A DNA stretch of 64,000 nt from Microthrix sp041394405 (GTDB lineage Bacteria; Actinomycetota; Acidimicrobiia; Acidimicrobiales; Microtrichaceae): NCBI GenBank assembly GCA_041394405.1, contig JAWKIF010000006.1, forward strand, positions 372,001-436,000, written 5' to 3'. How positions within the stretch are numbered: the stretch's first letter is position 1; every line of letters begins with the position of its first letter. A program made the position numbers and the translations under genes. This document shows, one piece after another, positions 1 to 8,730 of this stretch. The notes beneath the pieces are model-generated. The model made no database searches. It worked only from the letters and a program-made list of their open reading frames with translations, and was not told where the DNA came from.

Positions 1-1
1 C

Positions 2-874
2 GACCGCGTGGTGGTGGTGGACAACGAGGTCACCGGCAGCTGGGCGAACCTGGCGCACCACGACGATCGGGTGGTGCGGGTGACGGCCGACGTCTCCGCC
101 GGCCTGGTGCTGGACTCGCTGGCCGGCGGCGAACCGGCGGATGTCGACGCGGTGCTGCATCTGGCGTCGCCGGCCTCGCCGCCTGCGTACCTGCGGCTGC
201 CCATCGAAACCCTGGCGGTCGGCTCGGAAGGCACCCGCAACTGCTTGGAGCTGGCCGACCGTCACGGCGCACGGTTCCTGCTGGCCTCCACCTCGGAGGT
301 GTACGGCGACCCGGAGGTGCATCCACAGCCGGAGACCTACCTGGGCAACGTCAATCCGGTGGGTCCCCGAAGCTGCTACGACGAGTCGAAGCGCTTCGCC
401 GAGGCGGTCACCATGGCCTACGCCCGAACCCGCGGCGTGTCGGTGGGCATCGCTCGGCTGTTCAACACCTACGGGCCTCGGCTGCGCCCCGAGGACGGCC
501 GGGTGGTGTCCAACCTGCTCACCCAGGCGTTGTCCGGTCGGCCGTTGTCGGTCTACGGCGACGGCAGCCAGACCCGGTCCTTCGGGTACGTGGACGACAC
601 CGTCGATGGGCTGTTGGCGTTGCTGGATTCGGACGTTGACGTTCCCGTCAACCTGGGAACGCCCACCGAGTTCTCCATCCTGGAGCTGGTAGATGCGGTG
701 CGCCAGGTGACCGGAACGCAGGTGGCGGTGGAGCATCTGGCGCTGCCCGAGGACGATCCCGCCCAGCGTCGCCCCGACATCACGCGGGCGCGCGAGCTGC
801 TGGGCTGGGAGCCCAAGGTGCAGCTGCTCGACGGGCTGGACCGCTACGCCGCCTGGCTGCGCACCCAGCTCTGA
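2..874 (+). CDS. UDP-glucuronate decarboxylase (UDP-xylose synthase)-like, 5' end outside window
   Basis: NAD-dependent SDR-type enzyme that would convert UDP-glucuronate to UDP-xylose in the cytoplasm for surface glycan synthesis. The reading frame is open to the left edge and the N-terminal Rossmann glycine motif is missing, so the gene starts upstream of the window. A GTG at base 8 lies inside the fold and is not a credible start. Visible family signatures are TSEVYGD, then SCYDESKRFAE with the catalytic Tyr-x-x-x-Lys at about 377-391, NTYGPRL, and the block YGDGSQTRSFGYVDD. These are typical of UXS enzymes rather than GalE or RmlB. It converges on the GDP-fucose synthase gene, with a repeat doublet between them. 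Substrate is inferred from family resemblance. Confidence 0.85.
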   Translation, partial: DRVVVVDNEVTGSWANLAHHDDRVVRVTADVSAGLVLDSLAGGEPADVDAVLHLASPASPPAYLRLPIETLAVGSEGTRNCLELADRHGARFLLASTSEVYGDPEVHPQPETYLGNVNPVGPRSCYDESKRFAEAVTMAYARTRGVSVGIARLFNTYGPRLRPEDGRVVSNLLTQALSGRPLSVYGDGSQTRSFGYVDDTVDGLLALLDSDVDVPVNLGTPTEFSILELVDAVRQVTGTQVAVEHLALPEDDPAQRRPDITRARELLGWEPKVQLLDGLDRYAAWLRTQL

Positions 875-893
875 GCCGGGTCGGCCCGGGCAT

Positions 894-1017
894 GGCCGTA
901 GTGGGGACTGATCTTGGGGCTCTGGCCCCAGCCGGGGTCCCCACTTCGAGCGCTGGGCCGTAGTGGGGACTGACTTTGGGGTGATAGCACGGCAGGGGGT
1001 CCCCAGTTCGGGCGCGG
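894..1017. repeat. 62-bp tandem hairpin doublet, array A
   Basis: Two units begin at 894 and 956, exactly 62 bp apart, and share an 18-base start (GGCCGTAGTGGGGACTGA). Each holds a long hairpin: AGTGGGGAC at 900-908 pairs perfectly with GTCCCCACT at 937-945. In unit 2, 962-970 pairs with 999-1007 with one mismatch. Unit 1 also has an inner 6-bp stem, TGGGGC/GCCCCA. A degenerate third start (GGCCG) sits at 1018, again 62 bp on, and runs into the end of the fucose synthase gene. A GTAG tetranucleotide overlaps the 5' edge of each palindrome, as in REP elements. The doublet lies between convergent gene ends, so it may also act as a two-way terminator. Confidence 0.75.
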
Positions 1018-1035
1018 GGCCGATGGGTGGGGTGC

Positions 1036-1998
1036 TCAGTTGGCGCGGGCCTCGGCGGCCGTCCGGTTGGCGAGGAACCACTCGATGGTGCGGGTGAGAC
1101 CGTCTCGGAACTCGGTGGTGGCGGTCCAGCCGAACAGCTCCTTGGCACGGGAGGCGTCCACCCCGCGCCGTGGTTGACCGTCGGGCTTGGTGGTATCCCA
1201 GCGGATCTCGCCGCCGTAACCCACCAGCTCGGCCACCAGCGGCACCAGCTCGGAGATGGGCAGCTCGTGGTCGCTGCCCAGGTTGACCGGCTCGATGCCG
1301 TCGTAGCGTTCCGCAGCGGCCACGATGCCCTCGGCGGCGTCATCCACGTACAGGAACTCGCGGCTGGCCGAACCGGTGCCCCACACCTCGATGAACGGGG
1401 CGTCGGCCTCCTTGGCCTCGACCATGCGGCGGATGAGCGCCGGGATGACGTGGCTCACCTTGGGGTTGAACTTGTCGCCCGGCCCGTAGAGGTTGGTGGG
1501 CAGGAGGTAGATGGCCCGCTGGCCGTATTGGTCGGCGTTGGCCTGAATCTGGGTGAGCATGGCCAGCTTGGCGACGCCGTAGGGGGCGTTGGTCTCCTCC
1601 GGGTACCCCGTCCACAGGGAGGTCTCCTGGAACGGCACCGGGGTGATCTTGGGGTACGAGCAGATGGTGCCGACGGCCACGGTCTTGTCCACCTCGAAGC
1701 GACGAGCCGCGTCGATGACGTGGGTGCCGATGAGCAGGTTGTCGAGGTACAGGTCGCCGGGGCGCTCGCGGTTGGCGCCGATGCCACCGACCCGCGCGGC
1801 CAGGTGGATCACCAGGTTGGGTCGGAGGCGTTCGAACAACGCGTCGGTGGCGGCGGGGTCGCGCAGATCGACCTCGCCCGAGCCGAACGTGTGGATCTCG
1901 GCCACCTGCAACGGCGCCAACACACGCTGCACCGCCGAGCCGAGGAACCCGCTGCCGCCTGTGATGAGCACCCGGCGATCGCTCCAGAAATCGGACAT
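1036..1998 (-). CDS. fcl: GDP-L-fucose synthase
   Basis: Cytoplasmic NADPH-dependent 3,5-epimerase/4-reductase of 320 residues, the usual length. It converts GDP-4-keto-6-deoxymannose, the Gmd product, into GDP-L-fucose. An N-terminal TGGSGFLG dinucleotide-binding motif is followed by the family block GTICSYPK and the catalytic pair in YGVAK. The stretch reading WTGYPEETNAPYGVAK is characteristic of Fcl/WcaG. ATG at 1998 is chosen because it directly precedes the Rossmann strand and lies 6 bases after a TACGAT -10 box; the longer upstream frame reads through the divergent glycosyltransferase gene. Its partner gmd lies 12 kb away at 14033-15013. Confidence 0.93.
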   Translation of the reverse strand: MSDFWSDRRVLITGGSGFLGSAVQRVLAPLQVAEIHTFGSGEVDLRDPAATDALFERLRPNLVIHLAARVGGIGANRERPGDLYLDNLLIGTHVIDAARRFEVDKTVAVGTICSYPKITPVPFQETSLWTGYPEETNAPYGVAKLAMLTQIQANADQYGQRAIYLLPTNLYGPGDKFNPKVSHVIPALIRRMVEAKEADAPFIEVWGTGSASREFLYVDDAAEGIVAAAERYDGIEPVNLGSDHELPISELVPLVAELVGYGGEIRWDTTKPDGQPRRGVDASRAKELFGWTATTEFRDGLTRTIEWFLANRTAAEARAN

Positions 1999-2004
1999 CC
2001 GCCC

Positions 2005-2010
2005 ATCGTA
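2005..2010 (-). promoter_or_regulatory. -10 box of fcl, leaderless type
   Basis: TACGAT on the minus strand ends 6 bases before the ATG at 1998, so transcription would start at or next to the start codon. No Shine-Dalgarno sequence fits in between. No clear -35 is visible. Confidence 0.5.
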
Positions 2011-2037
2011 CCGGCCTCCGCGTGACACGCTGGAGCG

Positions 2038-3168
2038 GTGCAGCGACCCACCGTGGCCGTCCCCCTCCAGTTCTGTTGGCAGCCCACCCCTGGGGGCACC
2101 GGCCGCGCCGCGTTGGAGCTGACGGCCGCCCTCGCCGAGCACGGGCTGGCCGACGTCGTGGGGGTGGCGCCGCGGCACAACCGGCCGACCCCCGGTTTCG
2201 AGCCCGCCGTGCCGCTGGTGCGGGTGCCGCAGCAACGATGGCTGCCCGCCCTGCCCGTGCCGCTGCTGCACAGCGGTTGGCAGGCGACGGGGCGGCCGTC
2301 GATCGAGGCCGCGCTGGCGGCCTCCGGCCACGGCCCGGCCGACCTGGTGCACCTCATGGCGCCAATCACGCCCCGCCGGGGTACGGCACCGCTGGTGGCG
2401 ACCCTGCATGACGTGTTCCCGCTTCGGTTTCCGGAGGCCTTCAGCCGTCGGGGGGTGTCGATGATGACCCGCGGGCTGCGTCTGCTGGCCGAACGGGCCG
2501 AGGCTGTGGCCTGCTCCAGCGAGGCGACGGCGAGCGACGCCGTCGCCGCCGGATTCGATGCCGATCGGTTGCGCGTGATTCCCCTGGGCGTTCATGTACC
2601 ACCCCTGTCCGAGGGTGCGGTGGAGGAGGTGCGCAGCCGCTATGGCCTGACGCGCCCCTACGTGATCAGCGTGGGCACCCTGGAGCCCCGAAAGAACCTG
2701 GAGGCGCTGTTGCCGCTGGGGCCCGAACTGGACCGCCGCGGCGTCGACCTCGTGCTGGTGGGGCCGACCGGTTGGGCGGACGTGCACGCCGAGGTGGCCC
2801 GAGCGCCGTCGGTGCGCTGGCTGGGATTCGTGCCCACCGCCGACCGGGACGCCCTGCTGGCCGGCGCCGAGGTGGCCGCACAACCGAGCCTGGCCGAGGG
2901 GTTCGGGCTGCCCGTGCTGGAGGCCATGGCCCGCGGCACGCCGGTGGTGACGTCCGCGGGAACGTCCACCGCCGAGGTGGCCGGCGACACGGCGGTGCTG
3001 GTGGATCCACGCCGCGGCGACGAGGTGCGCGAGGCGGTGCTGGCGATGCTCGATGAGCCTGCCAGGGCCTCGGAGCTGGGGGAGTTGGCCCGGGCCCGGG
3101 CGTCGGAGTTCACCTGGGAACGCTGTGCCCGTGCTACGGCTGACATGTACGCCGGGGTTCTCGGATGA
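2038..3168 (+). CDS. GT4-family glycosyltransferase
   Basis: GT-B fold retaining glycosyltransferase of 376 residues, probably a cytoplasmic or membrane-associated enzyme of surface polysaccharide assembly. The C-terminal donor-binding half starts at about residue 205 with SVGTLEPRKN and carries the E-x7-E signature in EGFGLPVLE near residue 290. The N-terminal half has the glycine-rich loop TPGGTGRAALE expected at the acceptor side. GTG at 2038 is used; the gene is divergent from fcl with only 39 bases between. Its stop overlaps the next start by 4 bases (ATGA), the first of three translationally coupled GT4 genes. Donor and acceptor cannot be read from sequence; GDP-mannose or GDP-deoxyhexoses are plausible. 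Confidence 0.88.
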   Translation: MQRPTVAVPLQFCWQPTPGGTGRAALELTAALAEHGLADVVGVAPRHNRPTPGFEPAVPLVRVPQQRWLPALPVPLLHSGWQATGRPSIEAALAASGHGPADLVHLMAPITPRRGTAPLVATLHDVFPLRFPEAFSRRGVSMMTRGLRLLAERAEAVACSSEATASDAVAAGFDADRLRVIPLGVHVPPLSEGAVEEVRSRYGLTRPYVISVGTLEPRKNLEALLPLGPELDRRGVDLVLVGPTGWADVHAEVARAPSVRWLGFVPTADRDALLAGAEVAAQPSLAEGFGLPVLEAMARGTPVVTSAGTSTAEVAGDTAVLVDPRRGDEVREAVLAMLDEPARASELGELARARASEFTWERCARATADMYAGVLG

Positions 3169-4334
3169 GCCGCGCTGGGCTGACCGGCACTGGGCTGACC
3201 GGCGTTCCCGCCGTTGGCGTGAACCTGTTGTGGCTGGTCCCCGGGCGGGTGGGTGGCAGCGAGCAGGCCACCATCCGCCAGCTGGAGGCGCTGGCCGAGT
3301 TGCCCGAGGCCAGCCGCTACCAGCTGTTCTGCACCCCCGAGGTGCGCGAGGCCCACCCGGAGGTGGTGGGCGCGTTTGCCGGCACGGAAGTGGAGGTGGC
3401 GGCCAGCAGCAGGGCCAGGCGCATCCTGGCCGAGGCGACCACCCTGAACCGGGCGGCAGGCGAGGCCAAGGTCGAGCTGATGCACCACGGCGGCGGGACG
3501 CTGCCCCTGCGCACCCCGCTGCCGTGCACGGTCACCATCCACGACATCCAGCCCATCGACCTGCCCGGCAACATCCCTTGGCTGCGCCGGTGGTACCTGG
3601 CACGCGGGTTGCCGTCGGCGGCGCGACGGGCGCGGCGCATTGCCGTGCCGTCCACCTTCGTTCGCGACCGCGTCATTGACCGGTTGGGTGCCGACCCGGC
3701 GCGGGTGACCGTGATTCCGTGGGGACCGCCCCGGGATCGCCCCGGTGACGGGCCCGAGGCGCCGGGGCTCGTGTCGTCGAGCCTGTTGCCGCCGCAGATG
3801 GAGTACCTGCTGTACCCGGCGGTCACCTGGCCCCACAAGGGACACGTGGCGTTCCTCGACGTGGTCGCTGCGCTGCCCGGCGAGCTGCACCTGGTGTTGA
3901 CCGGCGGCGAGGGGCCGGCCCACCGCGAGTTGCTGGAGGCCGTCGAGCAGCGGGGCCTGAGCGCGCGGGTCCACCACCTGGGTCGGGTGTCCGAGGCCCA
4001 CCTCGATGCGCTGTACCGGGGAGCGGTGGCCGCCGTCATGCCCTCGTCGTACGAGGGCTTCGGCATGCCGGCGATCGAGGCCGAGGCGGCCGGTGTGCCG
4101 GTGATCGCCTCCACCCACCCCGGCCTGGACGAGGCCTGCGGCGACGCCGCGCTGCGGGTGGACATCGGCGATGTTGCGGGTTGGGTGGCCGCGGTCCAGA
4201 GTGTTCGGGCCGACACGCAGCGTCGTGAGGCCTTGGTGGCCGCCGGCCGCCGGGTGGCCGCTGGCTTCAATTGGACCGACTCCGCCCGGGCGCTCGTTGC
4301 CCTCCATCGGGCGGCCTGGGAGCACCCCTCGTGA
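3165..4334 (+). CDS. GT4-family glycosyltransferase
   Basis: Second of the three overlapping GT4 genes, 389 residues. The N-terminus is padded by a short repeat (LTGTGLTG) before the first beta strand, so translation may really begin a few codons later, but the ATGA overlap with the previous gene supports this start. The donor domain shows the block TWPHKGH and the E-x7-E motif in YEGFGMPAIEAE. The loop RVGGSEQATIRQL near residue 27 is the GT4 N-terminal glycine loop. It is followed by another GT4 gene with a GTGA overlap. Specific linkage unknown. Confidence 0.87.
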   Translation: MSRAGLTGTGLTGVPAVGVNLLWLVPGRVGGSEQATIRQLEALAELPEASRYQLFCTPEVREAHPEVVGAFAGTEVEVAASSRARRILAEATTLNRAAGEAKVELMHHGGGTLPLRTPLPCTVTIHDIQPIDLPGNIPWLRRWYLARGLPSAARRARRIAVPSTFVRDRVIDRLGADPARVTVIPWGPPRDRPGDGPEAPGLVSSSLLPPQMEYLLYPAVTWPHKGHVAFLDVVAALPGELHLVLTGGEGPAHRELLEAVEQRGLSARVHHLGRVSEAHLDALYRGAVAAVMPSSYEGFGMPAIEAEAAGVPVIASTHPGLDEACGDAALRVDIGDVAGWVAAVQSVRADTQRREALVAAGRRVAAGFNWTDSARALVALHRAAWEHPS

Positions 4335-5563
4335 AACTGCTGGTCATCGCCCCCCACTTCCGCCCCGATGTGGCACCGACCGGCGAGGTGATCACCTCCA
4401 TCGTGGACGGCCTGGTGAACCGGGGACACTCGGTGCATGTCGTCACCTCGTTGCCCTGGTACCGCCATCACCGGGTGGAGGACGGCTGGGGCGGGCGGCT
4501 GGTTCGCACCGAGGCCACCGAGTGGGGCGCCATCAGCCGGCTGCATCCGTTTCCCACCGACAAGACCAACATTCCGGCGCGGGCGCTGGCCTTCGGCGGG
4601 TTCACGGCGCTGGCCACCCTGCGCAGCCTCGCCATCCGCCAGCGGCCCGATGCGGTGCTGGCCATGTCGCCGCCGCTGCCCCTTGGGTTCCCCGGGGCGA
4701 TGGTGGCCGCCGTCCGCCGCATTCCGTTCGTGTTCAACATCCAGGACGTGTTCCCCGACGCCGCAGTGCACTCCGGCGCCATCACCAACGAACGGGTGAT
4801 CAAAGCGGCGTCGATCGTGGAGCGGTTCCTGTACCGCCGGGCCGACGCCGTTACGGTGCTGTCCGAGGACCTGCGCGAGAACGTCGCCGCCAAGCTGGGG
4901 CCCTCCGGGGCGGCCAACGTGGAGGTGATCCCCAACTTCGTCGACACCGAGCGGGTGAAGCCCACCGGCACCGACGTGCCCTATCGCGCCGAGTTCGGCC
5001 TGGGGGACCGCACCGTGGTGACCTATGCGGGCAACATCGGCCTGTCCCAACCGGTGGAGCTGCTGGTGGAGGTGGCCCGGCGCATGGCCGACCGCCCCGA
5101 CGTGTGCTTCGTCATCAACGGCGGCGGGTCGTCGTTGGCGTCGGTGCAGGCGGCCGCCGAGGGGCTGGACAACGTGGTGTTCGTGCCCATGCAACCTCGG
5201 GAGCGGCTCTCGGAGGTGCTGGCCGCGGCCGACGTGCACACGATCCTCCTGAAGCACGGCCTGGCCCGCTCGTCGGTGCCCTCAAAGCTGTACTCCATCC
5301 TGGCTGCGGCCCGCCCGGTGCTGGCTTCGGTCGACCCCGACACCGAGGTGACCCGCGTGCTGGACGAGGCCGAGGCCGGCGTGGCCGTGGCCCCGGGTTC
5401 GGTGGACGCGCTGCACCGCGGGGTACTGGAGCTGGTGGACCATCCGACGCGCCGCCAGGCGATGGGCGTGGCAGGGCGGGCGTGGGTAGAGCGCTGGCTG
5501 TCGCCGGACGCCGTGGCCGAGGCCTACGAGGAGTTGTTCGAGCGGCTGGCCCGGAACCGCTGA
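4331..5563 (+). CDS. WcaI/WbuB-type GT4 glycosyltransferase
   Basis: Third GT4 enzyme, 410 residues. The N-terminus, with APHFRPDVAPTGEV, resembles the WcaI/WbuB group, which adds fucose- or aminosugar-type residues to lipid-linked repeat units. Other family features are FNIQDVFPD near residue 140 and, instead of a simple E-x7-E, the sequence SSVPSKLYSILAAARPVLA near residue 315. GTG at 4331 is chosen because the hydrophobic first strand starts there and its TGA-overlapping position couples it to the preceding gene; an upstream ATG at 4271 would need a 20-residue extension lying inside that gene. Placement with fcl makes a fucosyltransferase role reasonable but unproven. Confidence 0.87.
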   Translation: MKLLVIAPHFRPDVAPTGEVITSIVDGLVNRGHSVHVVTSLPWYRHHRVEDGWGGRLVRTEATEWGAISRLHPFPTDKTNIPARALAFGGFTALATLRSLAIRQRPDAVLAMSPPLPLGFPGAMVAAVRRIPFVFNIQDVFPDAAVHSGAITNERVIKAASIVERFLYRRADAVTVLSEDLRENVAAKLGPSGAANVEVIPNFVDTERVKPTGTDVPYRAEFGLGDRTVVTYAGNIGLSQPVELLVEVARRMADRPDVCFVINGGGSSLASVQAAAEGLDNVVFVPMQPRERLSEVLAAADVHTILLKHGLARSSVPSKLYSILAAARPVLASVDPDTEVTRVLDEAEAGVAVAPGSVDALHRGVLELVDHPTRRQAMGVAGRAWVERWLSPDAVAEAYEELFERLARNR

Positions 5564-5646
5564 CGACCCGGCCCGGACCCTCGGGTTTCCCGAAAGCAGA
5601 CCAAGTAGATGTTACGGTTGTCCCGCCTGAACCGGGGGGTTCCGAG

Positions 5647-6693
5647 ATGTTGGATTCGGTGGTCATCGAGGTGGCCGTGGGGCTGGCGCTGGTGTTTCTC
5701 GTGCTGGCGACCTTGACTTCGGCCTTGACCGAGGTGGTGGCCAAGGTGTTTCAGTTGCGGGCTCGAACCTTGTGGAAATCCCTGGAGGGATTGTTGGGCG
5801 CTCGTGCCGCCGCAGCATCGGGGGGAGCGGCGGGTGGGCCCGCGGGTTTGGACCTGGGAGACCTCGGGCTGACGGCCGGGTTGCGTATGGTCACCCTGCG
5901 GGATGATCCGCGGCCGAAAGCGGACACCGTCATCTCCGACGAGTCGATTCTGTTGGATGACCTGGCCGCCACGCCGTCGATCCGGGCCTTCGATCCGGCC
6001 GCAAGTACCTCCAAGCGCACGCGGGTGGACTCGATCCCGCCGAAGGTGTTTGCCGCCGCGCTCCTGGAGTTGGCGGAGATCAAGGGCCAGGGCGGCAGCG
6101 TGGAGGACCGGGTGCGCGTCCTGGTTGCGCAGTATCCCGGGGTGCCGCTCCTCTCGTACTTGGGCACGGTGGCTGGAGCGGCGGGCGAGGACGTGGATCG
6201 GTTCGTCGACCTCGTCGGAGGTTGGTTCGACGCCCAGATGACCCGCTTGACCGCCATCTACAAGCGGTACGCCACCTGGATCCTGTTCGCCGTCGGTTTG
6301 GTGTTGGCGGTGGTGCTGCAGGCGGACGCCATTGAGATGGGCGTCGCGCTCAGGGACAACGCCGAGACCCGAACCGCCGTGGCGTTGCTGGCCGACGACA
6401 TCACCGACGACGGCGTCATCGCCAACTGCAAGGACGCGGTGCCCAAGGACGCCGACAACCGTGATCTGCGATGTGCCGGCCGAGCGGTGGGTGATCTCAA
6501 CGAACTCGGCATACCGATCTTGGGCAACTATCCCGACTCCTGGGACGAATGGACAACGGGCTGGACGGGGGACGGGGCCCCGGGCTTCCTCCTCCGTGGG
6601 TTCGGAGTGCTGGTGACCGCCGCGGCACTGGCCATGGGCGCGCCGTTCTGGTTCGACCTCCTGGGCCTGCTGACCGGGAAGCGGCGGGAGTAG
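5647..6693 (+). CDS. membrane protein of unknown function, three TM segments
   Basis: Protein of 348 residues that I cannot assign to a named function. A hydrophobic segment at about residues 5-28 is followed by a soluble region to about 210, a second membrane segment at about 212-232, an 85-residue loop with two cysteines (NCKD and LRCAG), and a third segment ending in GAPFWFDLLGLL. That C-terminal signature recurs in uncharacterised bacterial membrane proteins. The paired cysteines suggest the loop is outside and disulfide-bonded, which would leave the soluble region in the cytoplasm. ATG at 5647 is chosen because a GGGGGG Shine-Dalgarno-like run precedes it; the long open frame extending upstream reads through the glycosyltransferase gene. 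Confidence 0.75.
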   Translation: MLDSVVIEVAVGLALVFLVLATLTSALTEVVAKVFQLRARTLWKSLEGLLGARAAAASGGAAGGPAGLDLGDLGLTAGLRMVTLRDDPRPKADTVISDESILLDDLAATPSIRAFDPAASTSKRTRVDSIPPKVFAAALLELAEIKGQGGSVEDRVRVLVAQYPGVPLLSYLGTVAGAAGEDVDRFVDLVGGWFDAQMTRLTAIYKRYATWILFAVGLVLAVVLQADAIEMGVALRDNAETRTAVALLADDITDDGVIANCKDAVPKDADNRDLRCAGRAVGDLNELGIPILGNYPDSWDEWTTGWTGDGAPGFLLRGFGVLVTAAALAMGAPFWFDLLGLLTGKRRE

Positions 6694-6757
6694 GGCTCTC
6701 AGGTTGGCGTCGGGCGCTGGTGGAGGAGTGCGTTCGGTGCACTAGCGTGGTCGCCTC

Positions 6758-7642
6758 ATGGATTCGCAGCGTTCCCTCCGAAAGATCCAGCGTGTTCAGC
6801 GCGCCGGCGTCACCCGCGCCGCCGGCCAGCGCCGCCCCGTGGGCTTCGCCATTCTCATGGTGGCCATCGTCGTGGTCGGCACCACGCTGGTGTTCTGGTC
6901 GCGGTCGTCCTACCGGGCCGCCGCCACCGCCAGCCCCAAGGTGAACCTGCCGGGCAGCTCCGGCGACCACTTCCACAACGCCATCGGCATCTACCTGTGC
7001 GACCGCTTTGCCAACGCCGAAGAGCTGGTGGACGTCGGTCCCGACACCACCGGCATTCACAGCCACGGCGATGGGCTGATCCACATCCATCCGTACCTGC
7101 AGAGCGCTGCGGGCAACAACGCCGTGATGGGCAAGTTCTTCGAGATGACCGGCCTGGAGGCCAGCGGCGACAAGGTGGTGCTGCCTGCGTCCTCGACCGA
7201 GGAAGAAAAGACCTGGACCAGTGGCTCGTCAACCTGCACGGTGGACGACAAGGAGGTGAAGGGCCAGTGGGCGCTCTTGGAGTACCCACCTCAGGCCGGG
7301 CCCGACACCGAGCCCAAGGTGCACACGGGAAGCTTCGACGACTTCCCCATCCGCACCGACGGCCAGGCGTGGACGTTGGCGTTCCTGCCGGCGAAGGACA
7401 TCGACACCGTCGCCGAGAAGCGCAAGGGCGAGCTGTTGCCGCCCAGCATCGAAACGCTGAAGAACCCCAGCGATCAGCTGGAGCCCGATGGGTCGGGCAT
7501 TCCGGATCCGACCGAGAGCGTGCCGCCAGTCAGCGAGGCGCCCGCTGAGGGAGCTGACACCAGCGAGGCCCCCGAGGGCGAAGCGCCCGCCACCGAGGCA
7601 CCGGCCAGCAGCGAGGCGCCCGCCACCACGACAGCGGGCTAG
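6758..7642 (+). CDS. membrane-anchored protein with His-rich motifs, unknown function
   Basis: A 294-residue protein with a positively charged N-terminus, one membrane segment at about residues 28-48, a compact extracytoplasmic domain and an Ala/Pro/Glu-rich tail from about residue 235. The domain contains two striking histidine motifs, GDHFHNAIGIYLC near residue 68 and GIHSHGDGLIHIHP near residue 98, which look able to bind a metal. I do not recognise an assigned function. A TAGCGT -10 box ends 9 bases before the ATG. The next gene, a sugar nucleotidyltransferase, starts 8 bases after its stop, so the two are probably co-transcribed. Confidence 0.75.
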   Translation: MDSQRSLRKIQRVQRAGVTRAAGQRRPVGFAILMVAIVVVGTTLVFWSRSSYRAAATASPKVNLPGSSGDHFHNAIGIYLCDRFANAEELVDVGPDTTGIHSHGDGLIHIHPYLQSAAGNNAVMGKFFEMTGLEASGDKVVLPASSTEEEKTWTSGSSTCTVDDKEVKGQWALLEYPPQAGPDTEPKVHTGSFDDFPIRTDGQAWTLAFLPAKDIDTVAEKRKGELLPPSIETLKNPSDQLEPDGSGIPDPTESVPPVSEAPAEGADTSEAPEGEAPATEAPASSEAPATTTAG

Positions 7643-7650
7643 GGCGCAAC

Positions 7651-8667
7651 GTGCGCGCCATCGTGTTGGTCGGTGGCTTCGGCACCCGGCTGCGTCCGCT
7701 CACCCTCACGCTTCCGAAGCAGATGCTGCCGGTGGTGCATACCACGATGCTGGAGCGGGTCGTCGGGTCCCTCGGAGCCGCCGGCGTCACCGAGGTGGTG
7801 TTGTCGCTGGGCTATCGCCCGGACACCTTCGTCGAGGCCTACCCCTATGGCAGCTGCGCTGGGGTGACGCTGCACTACGCGGTGGAGAGCGAGCCGCTGG
7901 ACACCGCCGGGGCCATCCGTTTTGCCGCCCGGGAGGCCGGAGTCGACGAGCGCTTCATCGTGGTCAACGGCGACGTGTTGACCGACCTGGACGTGGCCGC
8001 CCTGTGGACCCACCACGAGGCATGCGGCGGGGAGGCCACCATCGCCCTGACTCCCGTGGAGGACCCGTCGCGGTACGGCGTGGTGCCGACGCGGGACGAT
8101 CACTCGGTGATCGACTTCGTGGAGAAGCCAGAGCCCGGCACGGCGCCGACGAACTTCATCAACGCCGGCACCTACGTGATGGAGCCGTCGGTGCTGGATC
8201 GCATCGAAGGGGGCCGCAGGGTGTCGGTGGAACGCGAGGTCTTCCCCGCCCTAGCCGCCGAATCCGCCCTCTATGCCCTGCAGAGCGATGACTACTGGCT
8301 GGACGCCGGCACCCCGGCCACGCTGTTGCAGGCCAACCTGGACGTGCTGGCCGGCAAGCGGCCCTTTGGTGGCGATGCGGTGCACGACTCGGCCCGGGTG
8401 CACCCCGATGCCACCGTGATCGACTCGGTGGTCGGCGCCGAGGCACAGGTGGAGGCCGGCGCTCGAGTGGAGCGAACCCTGGTGCTGGCCGGTTCGACCG
8501 TGGCCGTCGGGGCCAGCGTCGTCGACTCGCTGGTTGGCGGCCGCTCGCTCATCGGCGCCGACTCGAACCTGTCCAACCTGTGTGTGGTGGGGTTCGGTGA
8601 GGCCGTCGAGCCCGGGGCCAAGCTGTCCGGCGAGGTTCGACCGCCCAAGGACGCCTGGCCCAACTAG
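7651..8667 (+). CDS. NDP-sugar pyrophosphorylase, likely mannose-1-phosphate guanylyltransferase
   Basis: Cytoplasmic nucleotidyltransferase of 338 residues that joins a sugar-1-phosphate to a nucleotide. The N-terminal catalytic domain has the signature GGFGTRLRPLT and the downstream Lys of LPKQMLP, then NGDVLTD at the metal site and FVEKPEP for the sugar. The C-terminal part (about 235-338) is a short left-handed beta-helix with hexapeptide-like repeats. This layout is that of the GMPP/RmlA-like group. With gmd, fcl, an rmd-like gene and manB in the window, GDP-mannose is the most likely product, but glucose-1-phosphate use is not excluded. Its TAG stop at 8665-8667 is made jointly by the target site and the first base of the inserted IS630 element. 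Confidence 0.85.
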   Translation: MRAIVLVGGFGTRLRPLTLTLPKQMLPVVHTTMLERVVGSLGAAGVTEVVLSLGYRPDTFVEAYPYGSCAGVTLHYAVESEPLDTAGAIRFAAREAGVDERFIVVNGDVLTDLDVAALWTHHEACGGEATIALTPVEDPSRYGVVPTRDDHSVIDFVEKPEPGTAPTNFINAGTYVMEPSVLDRIEGGRRVSVEREVFPALAAESALYALQSDDYWLDAGTPATLLQANLDVLAGKRPFGGDAVHDSARVHPDATVIDSVVGAEAQVEAGARVERTLVLAGSTVAVGASVVDSLVGGRSLIGADSNLSNLCVVGFGEAVEPGAKLSGEVRPPKDAWPN

Positions 8668-8687
8668 TGCAGTCCCGCGGAAATGAC
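8665..8687 (+). repeat. left terminal inverted repeat of IS630 element
   Basis: Begins TAGTGCAG and ends GGAAATGAC; pairs with the right repeat with mismatches at positions 9, 11 and 21. The first two bases are the TA target duplicate. Confidence 0.9.
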
Positions 8688-8730
8688 ACGCGTGTAATCT
8701 GGTTGGGTTGCCGATCAGAGGGGTCACATC

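Noticed and set aside
894..1017. Array A as a CRISPR remnant
   Set aside because: The conserved part is palindromic and long, the unit is 62 bp with similar loops rather than unique spacers, and no cas genes are near.
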